A stretch of DNA of 44,284 bases from Acidobacteriaceae bacterium (GCA_020247055.1 JADCJL010000094.1:1-44284), one strand, 5' to 3'; positions 16,047 through 24,445 are shown, counted from the first letter of the stretch. The notes: generated by a model not told the origin, from the sequence alone. Translations and numbers: made by a program.

Positions 16047-17079
16047 GACTACCGATTTGACTCGCAGAAGCCTCTTACAATGAACGATGGTTTAACAGAA
16101 GCGTGATCTTGGGGAATCTGGCCCCGAACCCCTGGAATTTAACGCTTTAGGGCCAGAATGCCAACGCCTCCGTCGAGCCAATCGAATGCCCGTGATCATG
16201 TCACTAAACGTCCCGATATCACCGCTTTCCGTTGGCCGCTTTTCAGGTGCCCCTGAGAGAAACGGATAGGCGACGCATTAGACGAGGAGTGTCGCATGCC
16301 AACGATGAGGGCGAGATGAATGGCGATCTCGTGCATCGCTTGTTTCCCAAGGATACCGCTCATGCGCTCGCATCGAACTCTAGAACGAGCCCGCAATTTC
16401 GACACGGAACGCGGCTCGAATGAAGGCTGTACGTGCATGAATCAAAGCGCATTTCCGGAAAACTATCCATCCAGACGACCTTGCCAGATCCAACGCCAGG
16501 GGTGCACGCCACTCGGACAATCAGCGGGAACCGCTCCAGCTCTACACTGACGGCGGTGTCGTCCTGAGATGGATACTGACGAATTGGGGAAGGGCCGTGG
16601 CGGCTAGAGCATGTCCTGAAATTGCTGTACCGACATTCCCAACGCACGAATCAAGGCCCGCAAGGTACCGGGCGCCGGACACGCAACCGCAAGCCCCGCA
16701 AATCGATCGTCAATCGCCCCACTCCGCATGTCTGCGGCGTCGCGGCCCGTGGAAACCCAACCGGGCTCTCCCCGCCCCATCCATCCCCGACCCACCGCCC
16801 CCCACCCCGCGGCGCCTCCCCCGCCCGCAAAATTCATTGTTCCCACCCCATCCCAAAAAACTTCTCCCCCACTTCCAATCACTTAGCCGCCAACCCACCC
16901 CACTTCCCCGCCCCGCCGTGCCAAGCTCAAAACACCATGACACCCGGCATCCAAACGCAGCGGCAGACGGCCCCCAACCCGGATTTTCCCGCGTGCGCGC
17001 CCGCGCTACGTACGCGCAGGCCCCCGCGTAGAGCCGGAAGGACCCAGCATGTTGTTGATAAACAAGCGTTTCCTCGTTC
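16047..17079. other. Gene-poor spacer, strongly C-rich on the plus strand
   Basis: About 1 kb without a supportable gene. An 8-bp inverted repeat TCTGGCCC / GGGCCAGA (16117-16124, 16150-16157) and a short minus-strand run ending TLRALIRALGMSVQQFQDML at 16604 are the only structured items. The stretch 16741-16920 holds roughly 99 C against 25 G by hand count, an extreme strand bias in apparently non-coding DNA. No tRNA or rRNA was found. Confidence 0.5.
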
Positions 17080-17094
17080 GGTTCTTCCGTTTTT

Positions 17095-17154
17095 AGAACC
17101 CGCTAGAACCCAAATAGAACCCAGGCAGAACCCAAGGAGAACCCCACAGAACCC
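17095..17154 (+). promoter_or_regulatory. Six helically phased AGAACCC boxes upstream of rplM
   Basis: AGAACCC occurs at 17095, 17105, 17116, 17127, 17138 and 17148, with start-to-start distances of 10, 11, 11, 11 and 10 bp (mean 10.6), i.e. one turn of B-DNA. An inverted partial copy GGTTCT lies at 17080-17085. The spacer bases differ between copies, so this is not a simple tandem duplication. The array ends about 43 bp before a TACAAT -10 candidate. Cooperative binding of a protein to one face of the helix upstream of the ribosomal-protein promoter is the simplest reading; the protein is unknown. Confidence 0.7.
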
Positions 17155-17196
17155 ACCCAAAAGCGAAATCCGCCCCCAATCGCCCCCACGGCGCGG

Positions 17197-17202
17197 TACA
17201 AT
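17197..17202 (+). promoter_or_regulatory. Candidate -10 (TACAAT) of the rplM-rpsI promoter
   Basis: GGTACAAT lies 168 bp before the rplM start and downstream of the AGAACCC array. There is no recognisable -35 at 16-18 bp; an upstream activator bound to the array could compensate. The long leader would contain a hairpin at 17291-17309. Confidence 0.4.
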
Positions 17203-17290
17203 GGAAGAAGTTTTGCTTTCCCCCAGCGGCCCAATGGCGGCGTTTAGCCCACGCGCTTCTCGCTCCCCGGCAGCCCGGTCGTCGATCGAA

Positions 17291-17309
17291 CGCAACCCTT
17301 GCGGTTGCG
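17291..17309 (+). promoter_or_regulatory. Hairpin in the rplM leader
   Basis: A perfect 7-bp stem CGCAACC / GGTTGCG with a five-base loop lies about 60 bp before the rplM start. Ribosomal-protein operons often carry leader structures that bind the encoded protein, but no specific L13-leader consensus can be confirmed by eye. Confidence 0.35.
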
Positions 17310-17370
17310 CCGTCTCGCCTCGGTGCGCTATCTTGGATGGTTGGAAGGATCGCAGGGAGATCGTCTGTCT

Positions 17371-17808
17371 ATGAATACCGTTGTTCCCTCTGGGAAAGAC
17401 ATCCAGAGAAATTGGCATGTTATCGACGCCTCGGGTGCCGCCCTCGGCCGCATCGCCTCGCAAGCCGCCCACATCCTGATGGGCAAAAACAAGGCCGTCT
17501 ACACGCCCTACATCGATATGGGCGACCACGTCGTCATCGTCAACGCCGAAAAGGTGCGCCTCACCGGCCGGAAGGAAGAGCAGAAGCTCTACCGCTATCA
17601 CTCCGGATATCCGGGCGGGCTCACCGAAATCAGCGCGAAAAAGATGCGCGCCACCCGTCCCATGAAAATGGTGGAGGAAGCTATCAAGGGAATGCTCCCC
17701 AAGAGCAAACTCGGCAAGCAGATGGCCACCAAACTGAAGGTTTACGCGGGCGGTCAACATCCGCATCAGGCCCAGAAGCCTGTGGCTCTGGAAGCAATCG
17801 TACGGTAA
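17371..17808 (+). CDS. rplM: 50S ribosomal protein L13
   Basis: 145 residues from the ATG at 17371, with AGGGAG eleven bases upstream. The frame is open from 17299, but the added residues are not L13-like. Diagnostic L13 sequence is present: RNWHVIDASGAALGRIASQAAHIL near the N-terminus, VYTPYIDMGDHVVIVNAEKV, LTGRKEEQKLYRYHSGYPGGL and KGMLPKSKLGKQM. It is an early-assembling 23S rRNA-binding protein of the large subunit. It is followed after 18 bp by rpsI in the conserved rplM-rpsI pair. The upstream region contains the phased AGAACCC array and a TACAAT element. Confidence 0.97.
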   Translation: MNTVVPSGKDIQRNWHVIDASGAALGRIASQAAHILMGKNKAVYTPYIDMGDHVVIVNAEKVRLTGRKEEQKLYRYHSGYPGGLTEISAKKMRATRPMKMVEEAIKGMLPKSKLGKQMATKLKVYAGGQHPHQAQKPVALEAIVR

Positions 17809-17826
17809 AGAAGAGAGGAATCCGCA

Positions 17827-18222
<396 letters not shown>

Positions 18223-18239
18223 ACCACCAACCCGGATTC

Positions 18240-18295
18240 CACACTACCCAACCGGCAGGACAAATACCGCTCGGAAAGTCCTGCCGGTTCGTGTG
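18240..18295 (+). terminator. Long hairpin between rpsI and rpsB (terminator or rpsB leader)
   Basis: A perfect 12-bp stem AACCGGCAGGAC (18250-18261) / GTCCTGCCGGTT (18278-18289) has a 16-base loop. A second helix CACAC (18240-18244) / GTGTG (18291-18295) sits outside a small internal loop. There is no T-run, and rpsB begins only 26 bp later. It may therefore be a control structure in the rpsB leader rather than a plain terminator. Confidence 0.55.
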
Positions 18296-18320
18296 TTCAA
18301 TCCTCAACCAAGGAGCTACT

Positions 18321-19187
18321 TTGCCGTCTATTTCCATGAAAGAATTGCTCGAAGCCGGCGTTCACTTCGGGCACCAGACCAAGCGCTGGAATCCAAAAAT
18401 GAAGGAATACATTTTTGGCGAACGGAACGGGATCTACATCGTGGATCTGCAAAAGACCCTGAAGTTGTTCAAGGACGCAATGGCCTACGTGGGCGACATG
18501 GCTTCCCAGGGTAAGAACGTACTTTTCGTCGGAACCAAGCGCCAGGCGCAGGAAGCGATTGCGGAAGAAGCCACCCGTTGTCAGATGTTCTACATCAACA
18601 ACCGCTGGCTCGGCGGTCTGCTCACCAACTACACCACGGTGAAGAAGTCCATTGAGCGTCTCAAAATGCTCGAGGACCTCGCCGAAACCGGCAACTACGG
18701 TGGCCGGACCAAGAAAGAAATCATCCAGCTCGAGCGCGAGCGCAAGCACCTCAGCGCCAACCTGTCGGGCATCCGCGACATGGGCCGTCTCCCGGACGTC
18801 ATCTTCGTGGTCGATTCGAACAAGGAAGCCATCGCCGTCATGGAAGCTCGCCGTCTGGGCATCCCCGTCGTGGCCGTCGTCGATACCAACTGCGATCCCG
18901 ATCAGGTCGACTACGTGATCCCGGGCAACGACGACGCCCTCCGCGCCATCCGCCTGTTTACCAACAAAATCGCCGAAGCGTGCCTCGAAGGCCGCCAGCA
19001 GGTCTCCGAGTCCGAACTCACCGCCTCGAGCAGCGACGACGACACCATGGACCTCGGCTCCGCCGAACAGTATCTCGATCCCCAGTTCTCCGCCCAGCTG
19101 ATGTCGGAGACCAACTCCGAGACCTCGGAAGAGGATCTGGCCCTGATCATGCCGCGCGGCAGCAAGACGCTCGTCGAAGAGGACTAA
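18321..19187 (+). CDS. rpsB: 30S ribosomal protein S2
   Basis: 288 residues from a TTG at 18321, which sits five bases after AAGGAG (18310-18315). The ATG at 18336 (SMKELL) is too far from that site. Diagnostic sequence is [48 protein letters not shown] and [20 protein letters not shown]. Compared with a typical S2 of 225-260 residues, there is a C-terminal extension of about 60 residues rich in Ser, Glu and Asp ([12 protein letters not shown]... to ...TLVEED). The gene leads the rpsB-tsf-pyrH-frr cluster, with a hairpin on each side. Confidence 0.96.
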   Translation: MPSISMKELLEAGVHFGHQTKRWNPKMKEYIFGERNGIYIVDLQKTLKLFKDAMAYVGDMASQGKNVLFVGTKRQAQEAIAEEATRCQMFYINNRWLGGLLTNYTTVKKSIERLKMLEDLAETGNYGGRTKKEIIQLERERKHLSANLSGIRDMGRLPDVIFVVDSNKEAIAVMEARRLGIPVVAVVDTNCDPDQVDYVIPGNDDALRAIRLFTNKIAEACLEGRQQVSESELTASSSDDDTMDLGSAEQYLDPQFSAQLMSETNSETSEEDLALIMPRGSKTLVEED

Positions 19188-19208
19188 CTCCTCCGCGCGT
19201 TACCCCTG

Positions 19209-19243
19209 AGCGACGCCGCCTTTTCCCGGCGTCGCTTCCCCTC
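19209..19243 (+). terminator. Hairpin with pyrimidine tail between rpsB and tsf
   Basis: A perfect 10-bp stem AGCGACGCCG (19209-19218) / CGGCGTCGCT (19227-19236) with an eight-base loop is followed by a C/T-rich run (19237-19255). In other bacteria a partial terminator between rpsB and tsf reduces downstream expression; this would fit, but it is inferred. Confidence 0.6.
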
Positions 19244-19279
19244 CCCTTCTTTTATCCCAACCCCATCTGACGAGGTTTT

Positions 19280-20176
19280 ATGGCTGAGATCACCGCACAA
19301 ATGGTGAAAGCGCTCCGCGACCGTACCGGCGCGGGCATGATGGAATGCAAAAAGGCCCTCGAAGCCGCCGGCGGCGATATCGAAAAGGGCATCGAAGAGC
19401 TCCGCAAGCGCGGTATCGCTTCGGCCGCCAAAAAGACCGGCCGCTCCGCCAAACAGGGCGCCATCGTCATCAAGCTGTCCGACGACAAGACCAGCGGCGT
19501 GATCGTCGAGTTCAACTGCGAATCCGACTTCGTCGCCCGCACCGATGACTTCCAGGGTCTCGTCGGCGACCTCGCCGACCAGGCGCTCGCCTCCGCCGCC
19601 GTCGCGGCGCCCGCTGATCTGCTGCGCGAAACCTACGCCAAAGACGCTTCGATGACCATCGAAGCCCTCATCACCGCCAAGGTCGCCAAAATCGGCGAAA
19701 ACATGAAGCTCGCCCGCCTCGAAAAGGTCTCCGGCGGCGTCCTCGGGGCCTACATTCACCCCGGCGCTCAGCTCGGGGTCCTCATCCAGGCCACCGGCGT
19801 CAACGCCTCCTCCAGCGAAATCCAGGAACTCGTCCGGGACGTCGCCATGCAGATCGCTGCGGCCGATCCCCAGTTCATCTCCCGTTCGCAGGTCACCGCC
19901 GCCGACGTCGAGAAGGAAAAGGAGATCCAGCGCGAACGGGCTATCCGCGAAGGCAAGCCCCCGGCCATCGTCGAGAAGATGCTCGAAGGCCGCATGTCTA
20001 AGTACTACGAAGAGGTCTGCCTCCTCGAGCAGCCCTTCATTAAGGAGAATTCGCTGACCGTCGGCCAGATGATCGAACAGGCCAACAAGAAGCTCGGACT
20101 CGCGCTCGTTATCTCTCGGTTCGTCCGGTTCAAAGTGGGAGAAACCGCCGGCCCCGACGCTCCGGAAGCGGAGTAG
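19280..20176 (+). CDS. tsf: Translation elongation factor Ts
   Basis: 298 residues, normal length. GAGG lies four bases before the ATG. The N-terminal UBA-like domain and the EF-Tu-contact motif are present (MVKALRDRTGAGMMECKKAL, GGDIEKGIEELRKRG). They are followed by the core domain (FNCESDFVARTDDFQGLVGDLA) and the C-terminal dimerisation part (EQPFIKENSLTVGQMIEQ). It catalyses GDP release from EF-Tu. The stop lies 3 bp before pyrH. Confidence 0.97.
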   Translation: MAEITAQMVKALRDRTGAGMMECKKALEAAGGDIEKGIEELRKRGIASAAKKTGRSAKQGAIVIKLSDDKTSGVIVEFNCESDFVARTDDFQGLVGDLADQALASAAVAAPADLLRETYAKDASMTIEALITAKVAKIGENMKLARLEKVSGGVLGAYIHPGAQLGVLIQATGVNASSSEIQELVRDVAMQIAAADPQFISRSQVTAADVEKEKEIQRERAIREGKPPAIVEKMLEGRMSKYYEEVCLLEQPFIKENSLTVGQMIEQANKKLGLALVISRFVRFKVGETAGPDAPEAE

Positions 20177-20179
20177 CCC

Positions 20180-20887
20180 TTGGCCGCCTTCAAGCGAATC
20201 TTGCTGAAACTCTCCGGCGAGGTCCTCGCCGGAGAGGGCGGCTTCGGCATCGATCAGGAGCGTCTCCATTCGATGGCTCGCGAAGTCGCCGAGGTCGCCC
20301 AGGCGGGCGTCCAGGTCGGATTGGTAGTCGGCGGCGGAAACTTCTTCCGCGGCGTCCAGGCTGCGGCGAAAAAAATGGACCGGGTGACCGCTGACCACAT
20401 GGGTATGCTGGCCACCGTCATCAACTCGTTGGCGCTCCAGGACGCCCTTGAACGCCAGGGTGTTCCCACCCGCGTTATGACCGCCATCACCATCCCGTCG
20501 GTCGCCGAACCCTATATCCGGCGTCGCGCCATCCGCCACCTCGAAAAAGGGCGGATCGTGATCTTCGCCGCCGGCACCTCCAATCCCTACTTCTCCACCG
20601 ATACCGGCGCGACGCTCCGCGCCCTCGAAATTCACGCCGAAGTGGTCGCCAAGGCCACCGGCGTCGACGGCGTCTACGATAAGGATCCCCGCAAGCACCC
20701 CGACGCCGTCATGTTTGAAACCGTCACCTTCCACGAGGTGCTCGCCAATTCGCTCGCCGTCATGGACGCCTCCGCCGTCGCCATGTGCCGCGAAAACAAA
20801 CTTCCCATCCGCGTCTTCAACCTGCGGACCACGGGCAATATAATGCGTATGGCGATGGGAGAGCCCGTCGGCACGCTCATCTGTTGA
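20180..20887 (+). CDS. pyrH: UMP kinase
   Basis: 235 residues from a TTG at 20180, three bases after the tsf stop; GCGGAG just upstream serves as ribosome-binding site. The amino-acid-kinase fold signatures are clear: [20 protein letters not shown] (ATP site), [30 protein letters not shown] (UMP site) and [13 protein letters not shown]. The hexameric enzyme phosphorylates UMP to UDP. The order tsf-pyrH-frr is conserved across bacteria. Confidence 0.96.
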   Translation: MAAFKRILLKLSGEVLAGEGGFGIDQERLHSMAREVAEVAQAGVQVGLVVGGGNFFRGVQAAAKKMDRVTADHMGMLATVINSLALQDALERQGVPTRVMTAITIPSVAEPYIRRRAIRHLEKGRIVIFAAGTSNPYFSTDTGATLRALEIHAEVVAKATGVDGVYDKDPRKHPDAVMFETVTFHEVLANSLAVMDASAVAMCRENKLPIRVFNLRTTGNIMRMAMGEPVGTLIC

Positions 20888-20900
20888 AGGAACTCTTTTT

Positions 20901-21479
20901 ATGTCGCAAACTTTCACGACCGTCAAGGAAGTAGAAGCGCACGCTAAACAGCGCATGGAAAAGGTACTCGCCGATATGCAGCACGATACGGCGTCGCTCC
21001 GCACCGGCCGGGCTTCGGTCAACCTGCTCGATTCCATCCAGGTCGAAGCCTATGGCATGCTCTCGCCCCTCTCCCACGTGGCCACCCTCCATGTGCCCGA
21101 GCCGGCGATGATCACCGTCCAACCCTTTGACCGCTCCCAGATCAAGGCCATTGAAACGGCCATCCGCAACTCCGACCTCGGACTCAACCCGTCCAACGAC
21201 GGCAACCTGATCCGGCTGCCCATCCCGCCCCTCAATCAGGAGCGGCGCAAGGAGCTCGTCAAAAAGCTCCTCGGCATGACCGAAGACCACCGCGTAGCCG
21301 TCCGCAATATCCGCCGCGACGCCAACGATGCCGTCAAGAAGCTGCTCAAGGACAAGGCGATCAGCGAAGACGACGAACGCCGCGCCCTCGACGATATCCA
21401 GAAGCTCACCGACGCCCTCATCGTGAAACTCGATCAGGTCTCGAAAGCGAAAGAAAAAGAACTCCTCGACGTCAAGTAG
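20901..21479 (+). CDS. frr: Ribosome recycling factor
   Basis: 192 residues, slightly longer than the usual 185. AAGGAA precedes the ATG. Motifs are SLRTGRASVNLLDSIQVEAYG, VQPFDRSQIKAIETAIRNSDLGLNP and RRDANDAVKKLLKDKAISEDDERRALDDIQKLTD, corresponding to the three-helix bundle and the hinge. With EF-G it splits post-termination ribosomes. The next gene starts 9 bp after the stop and is probably in the same transcript. Confidence 0.96.
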   Translation: MSQTFTTVKEVEAHAKQRMEKVLADMQHDTASLRTGRASVNLLDSIQVEAYGMLSPLSHVATLHVPEPAMITVQPFDRSQIKAIETAIRNSDLGLNPSNDGNLIRLPIPPLNQERRKELVKKLLGMTEDHRVAVRNIRRDANDAVKKLLKDKAISEDDERRALDDIQKLTDALIVKLDQVSKAKEKELLDVK

Positions 21480-21488
21480 GTGACCCCC

Positions 21489-22592
21489 ATGCGCCTCCTC
21501 GCTGCTCTGCTGTTGGCCTTCACGCTGACCGCCGCGGAAAAGTCCGCCGTCTTTCCCAAGGTCGGCCCAAAGCCGGTTGGCCCCTACACCCCCGGCGTGC
21601 TCGCCAACGGCGTCCTCTACGTGAGCGGGCAGGGTGCGCGCGATGCCAACAATCAGTTCGCCCCCACCTTCGAGGGCCAGACGCGCCAGTGCATTGAAAA
21701 CGTGAAGGCCATCGTCGAAGGCGGCGGCCTCACCCTCGCCGACATCGTCTACAGCCAGGTCTATCTGGCCGACATGAAAAACTACGCCGTGATGGATCGG
21801 ATCTGGAAGGAGTACTTCCCCGGCGCCGGTCCCGTTCGCGCCGTCCTCGGCGTCAAGCGCATGCCCACGGAAACCCCGGTTGAAATTAACGCCGTCGCCA
21901 CGAAAAAGACCCTCGACCGCCTCTACATCCCCGGCCTTTACGCCAATACCCCGGCCGAGGCGATGGAGCTGCTCAGGAGGGCCGTGCCGGACCTCGGCAA
22001 TCTCGTCTTCCTCAACGTCTACGTCACTCCCGATCTCGGCCTCGCCGACATGAACAAGGCCTATGCCCCGCTGTTCGCCGCCGGAGACGCCCCGGCGCGG
22101 GCCTCGCTGCTGGTGAACGAACTGCCCAACGACGCCCGCATCGCCATCACCGGCGTCGCCGTGAAGGACCGCAAAGACCGGCGCATCGTGCGCCCCCGCA
22201 ACATGCCGCCGAGCCGCACCTCCAGCCCCTGTGTCTGGGCCGGCGATACGCTCTACTGTTCCGCCAAGTCCGGCTTCATCCCCGGGCCCAACTCCGGCAT
22301 CTATGCCCCGACCGTCGAACTGCAGGTCCGCCAGACCATGCGCAACCTCCTCGACGGCCTCGAAGAGGCCGGCCTCAACTTCAGCCACTGCACGCAGGCC
22401 AACGTCTATGTCGACGACCTCGCCGAGTTCGGTAAGATGAACGGCATCTACGGCAGCTTCTTCCCGCAGGTCCCGCCCACGCGGACCACCGTCCAGCCCC
22501 TCGCTCCCGTTGAGCGGAAGGAGGGGCCAAACGGGACCTGGCCCATGCTCGAACAGGTCTCGGTAGTCGCCGTCCGCCCCTCAGCCCAGTAG
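21489..22592 (+). CDS. Exported protein with three RidA (YjgF/YER057c)-like modules
   Basis: 367 residues from the ATG at 21489, preceded by AGGTGA (21478-21483) that overlaps the frr stop. A GTG at 21480 is the alternative. A signal peptide (MRLLAALLLAFTLTAAE) implies export, whereas ordinary RidA is cytosolic. Module 1 (about 20-138) has the RidA pattern with Arg117 (PVRAVL) and Glu132 (VEINAVA), the residues that hold the imine substrate in RidA. Module 2 (about 145-226) is a half-length copy with Arg204 but no Glu. Module 3 (about 245-362) has Arg332 and Glu355. The activity outside the cytosol is unknown. The gene ends inside the 3' end of the convergent sulfatase gene (12-bp overlap). 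Confidence 0.82.
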   Translation: MRLLAALLLAFTLTAAEKSAVFPKVGPKPVGPYTPGVLANGVLYVSGQGARDANNQFAPTFEGQTRQCIENVKAIVEGGGLTLADIVYSQVYLADMKNYAVMDRIWKEYFPGAGPVRAVLGVKRMPTETPVEINAVATKKTLDRLYIPGLYANTPAEAMELLRRAVPDLGNLVFLNVYVTPDLGLADMNKAYAPLFAAGDAPARASLLVNELPNDARIAITGVAVKDRKDRRIVRPRNMPPSRTSSPCVWAGDTLYCSAKSGFIPGPNSGIYAPTVELQVRQTMRNLLDGLEEAGLNFSHCTQANVYVDDLAEFGKMNGIYGSFFPQVPPTRTTVQPLAPVERKEGPNGTWPMLEQVSVVAVRPSAQ

Positions 22593-23864
22593 CGCCTCGA
22601 GTTCGGCCATCTTCTTGGGATCGTCGAGGCTCTGCTTCTCCCACGGGTCGCGCCGCAGATCAAACAACTGCCGGGTCACTTTGCCATTGACCGTGTAGCG
22701 GATCAGCTTATGCGTCCGCGTCCGGACCGCCCGCTGAAAATCGCGGTAGTAGTGCAGCGTATAGGGCCGCCCCGCAAAGGGCTTCCCGCGCAACGCCGGG
22801 GCAAACGACTCCCCTTCGACGGTCGGCGGCTTCGGGATCCCGGCCAGGTCGCAAAGGGTGGCAAAACAGTCAACCAGCTGGACGAGCGCCCCGCTCCTCC
22901 GGCCCTTCACAATCCCAGGCCCTGCCACCAGCAGCGGCACCCGGATCGAGTGATCATACAGGTTCTGCTTGCCCAGCAAACCATGCTGGCCCAGCGCCAG
23001 GCCGTTATCCCCGGCAAACACCACAATCGTGTTCTCGTCAATCGCGTCCAGGATCCGCCCAATCTGGCTGTCCAGATACGAGATCAGCGCGTAGTAGTCG
23101 GCAATCTCCTTACGCACCGCCTCGGGCGTCCGTGGAAACGGCAACAGCTTTTCGTCGCGCACCGCGAGTTCGCCGTTATCAAACGGATGCTGCGGCAGAA
23201 AGTTTTCGGGCAGCTTCATCTTCTCCGGCGGATACCTGGCCTGCCACTCCGGCGGGGCCTGCCGGGGGTCGTGCGGAGCGGTAAACGCAACATAGGCGCA
23301 GAACGGCTTGGTTTTGTCCCGGCGCTCGAGAAAGTCGAGCAGCCCGTCGGCAAACAATTCAGTAGCAGATTGTTTAGGCGACCGGACCGCCGCCGTCGGC
23401 GGGTATTTCGCCGCCGGGTGGAAGCGGTGCAGCGGGGTGCGGTAGTGGTCCTCCATCCCGCCAAAAAAGATCGGGCCGCCGTCGGTAAAGGCCTCGTGAT
23501 AGAGTTTGGGCCCGTTGTGCCACTTCCCCGCCCCGAAGGTCTGGTAGCCGGCCTCGGCGAAGACGGCGGGCCACAGATGATAGGGCCGCTGGCCGGCGAG
23601 CGCGGCGGTGGCGTGGTGCAGGGTCTGGCCCGTCATCAGCATGGCGCGGGAGGGGACGCACACCGCTCCCTGGTTGCCGCCCATGATCGAAGCCTGGGTG
23701 AACGCCACGCCGCGGGCGCAGAGCCGGTCCAGATGAGGGGTCAGAATGTCGCGGTTGCCGAGAGCGTGGATGGTATCGAAGCGATGGTCATCGGAGAATA
23801 GAAAGAGGACATTCGGACGGGGGCGCGGAGCGGCCACCGAGAGGAGAAAGTTGCGGCGGTTCAT
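22581..23864 (-). CDS. Exported sulfatase (formylglycine-dependent, choline-sulfatase/iduronate-sulfatase-like)
   Basis: 427 residues from the ATG at 23864. A longer open frame upstream is not sulfatase-like. The N-terminus MNRRNFLLSVA resembles a short twin-arginine signal. The alkaline-phosphatase-fold features are present: FLFSDDHRFD (metal ligands Asp25, Asp26), the sulfatase signature CVPSR at 69-73 where Cys69 would be converted to formylglycine, FGAGKWHNG, and VFAGDNGLALGQHGLLGK (metal and sulfate site). It would remove sulfate esters from an organic substrate in the periplasm or outside. No sulfatase-maturing enzyme is in the window. Its start is only 23 bp from the divergent acetyltransferase start. 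Confidence 0.9.
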   Translation of the reverse strand: MNRRNFLLSVAAPRPRPNVLFLFSDDHRFDTIHALGNRDILTPHLDRLCARGVAFTQASIMGGNQGAVCVPSRAMLMTGQTLHHATAALAGQRPYHLWPAVFAEAGYQTFGAGKWHNGPKLYHEAFTDGGPIFFGGMEDHYRTPLHRFHPAAKYPPTAAVRSPKQSATELFADGLLDFLERRDKTKPFCAYVAFTAPHDPRQAPPEWQARYPPEKMKLPENFLPQHPFDNGELAVRDEKLLPFPRTPEAVRKEIADYYALISYLDSQIGRILDAIDENTIVVFAGDNGLALGQHGLLGKQNLYDHSIRVPLLVAGPGIVKGRRSGALVQLVDCFATLCDLAGIPKPPTVEGESFAPALRGKPFAGRPYTLHYYRDFQRAVRTRTHKLIRYTVNGKVTRQLFDLRRDPWEKQSLDDPKKMAELEALLG

Positions 23865-23887
23865 CTGAATCGCTACTGTATCAGGGA
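23865..23887. promoter_or_regulatory. Compact divergent promoter between sulfatase and acetyltransferase
   Basis: The two start codons are 23 bp apart. TACTGT (23874-23879) on the plus strand and TACAGT (23880-23875) on the minus strand overlap in the near-symmetric heptamer TACTGTA. On the plus strand TTGCGG (23851-23856) lies 17 bp upstream as a -35, inside the sulfatase gene. Both messages would then have leaders of only a few bases. Confidence 0.45.
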
Positions 23888-24445
23888 ATGCTCGCAGGAA
23901 ACATTGTACGGTTGGAGCCGCTCTCTTTTCATCACGGACCGGAGTTGAGCGAGATCGGGTTGGAGGAGTCGCTCTGGGAGGTGGCCAGCGAAAAAGTCGA
24001 TAGCGCCCAGCAGATGACGGCCTATATTGCCCGCGCGCTCGCCGACGGGAAGACGCGCGCTTTCGCGGTAAGGCACCTTGAGAGCGGCCGGCTGGCCGGT
24101 TCAACGCGCTACATGAATATGGAACTGCCGCACCGCCGGCTGGAGATCGGGGCAACGTGGTATGGCCTGGAGTTCCAGCGCACGGCAGTGAATACCGAGT
24201 GCAAGTACCTGCTGCTGCGGCAGGCTTTCGAGCTGATGGGCATGAACCGGGTGGAACTGAAGACGGACCTGCGGAACGTGCGTTCGCAGAACGCGATCCG
24301 GCGGATTGGCGCCAAAGAGGAAGGGATCTTGCGCCGGCACATGATCACGTGGAGCGGCTATGTCCGCGATACCGTCTACTACTCGGTCATCCGCGAGGAG
24401 TGGCCGGCCGTGAAAACCCATCTGGAGGAGTTGATGGCGAGATGA
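23888..24445 (+). CDS. GNAT-family N-acetyltransferase (RimJ/RimL-like)
   Basis: 185 residues. The GNAT fold is suggested by the N-terminal VRLEPLSFHHGPEL strand-helix and by RLEIGATWYGLEFQRTAVNTECKYLLLRQAFELMGMNRVELKT. The same pattern (IGxTWY..QRT..N.E.KxLLL..AFE.LGxxRVE.KT) is typical of RimJ/RimL-like acetyltransferases of the DUF-like protein subgroup. NAIRRIGAKEEGILRRHM near the C-terminus is the usual closing motif. It transfers acetyl from acetyl-CoA to an amine, substrate unknown. The stop overlaps the next start (ATGA), so it is translationally coupled to two small membrane proteins. Confidence 0.88.
   Translation: MLAGNIVRLEPLSFHHGPELSEIGLEESLWEVASEKVDSAQQMTAYIARALADGKTRAFAVRHLESGRLAGSTRYMNMELPHRRLEIGATWYGLEFQRTAVNTECKYLLLRQAFELMGMNRVELKTDLRNVRSQNAIRRIGAKEEGILRRHMITWSGYVRDTVYYSVIREEWPAVKTHLEELMAR

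Noticed and set aside
16130-16150. Second attC site based on GCGTTAAAT on the minus strand near 16137-16145
   Set aside because: The box fits GTTRRRY, but no partner RYYYAAC with matching palindrome was found within 60-140 bp.
16117-16157. TCTGGCCC/GGGCCAGA inverted repeat as ends of a tiny mobile element
   Set aside because: Only 8-bp arms around 25 bp, no flanking duplication and no second copy seen.
22600-23900. An actual oriC at the composition switch
   Set aside because: No cluster of TTATCCACA-like boxes, no AT-rich unwinding stretch and no dnaA, dnaN or gyrB gene is visible; only the skew change is reported.
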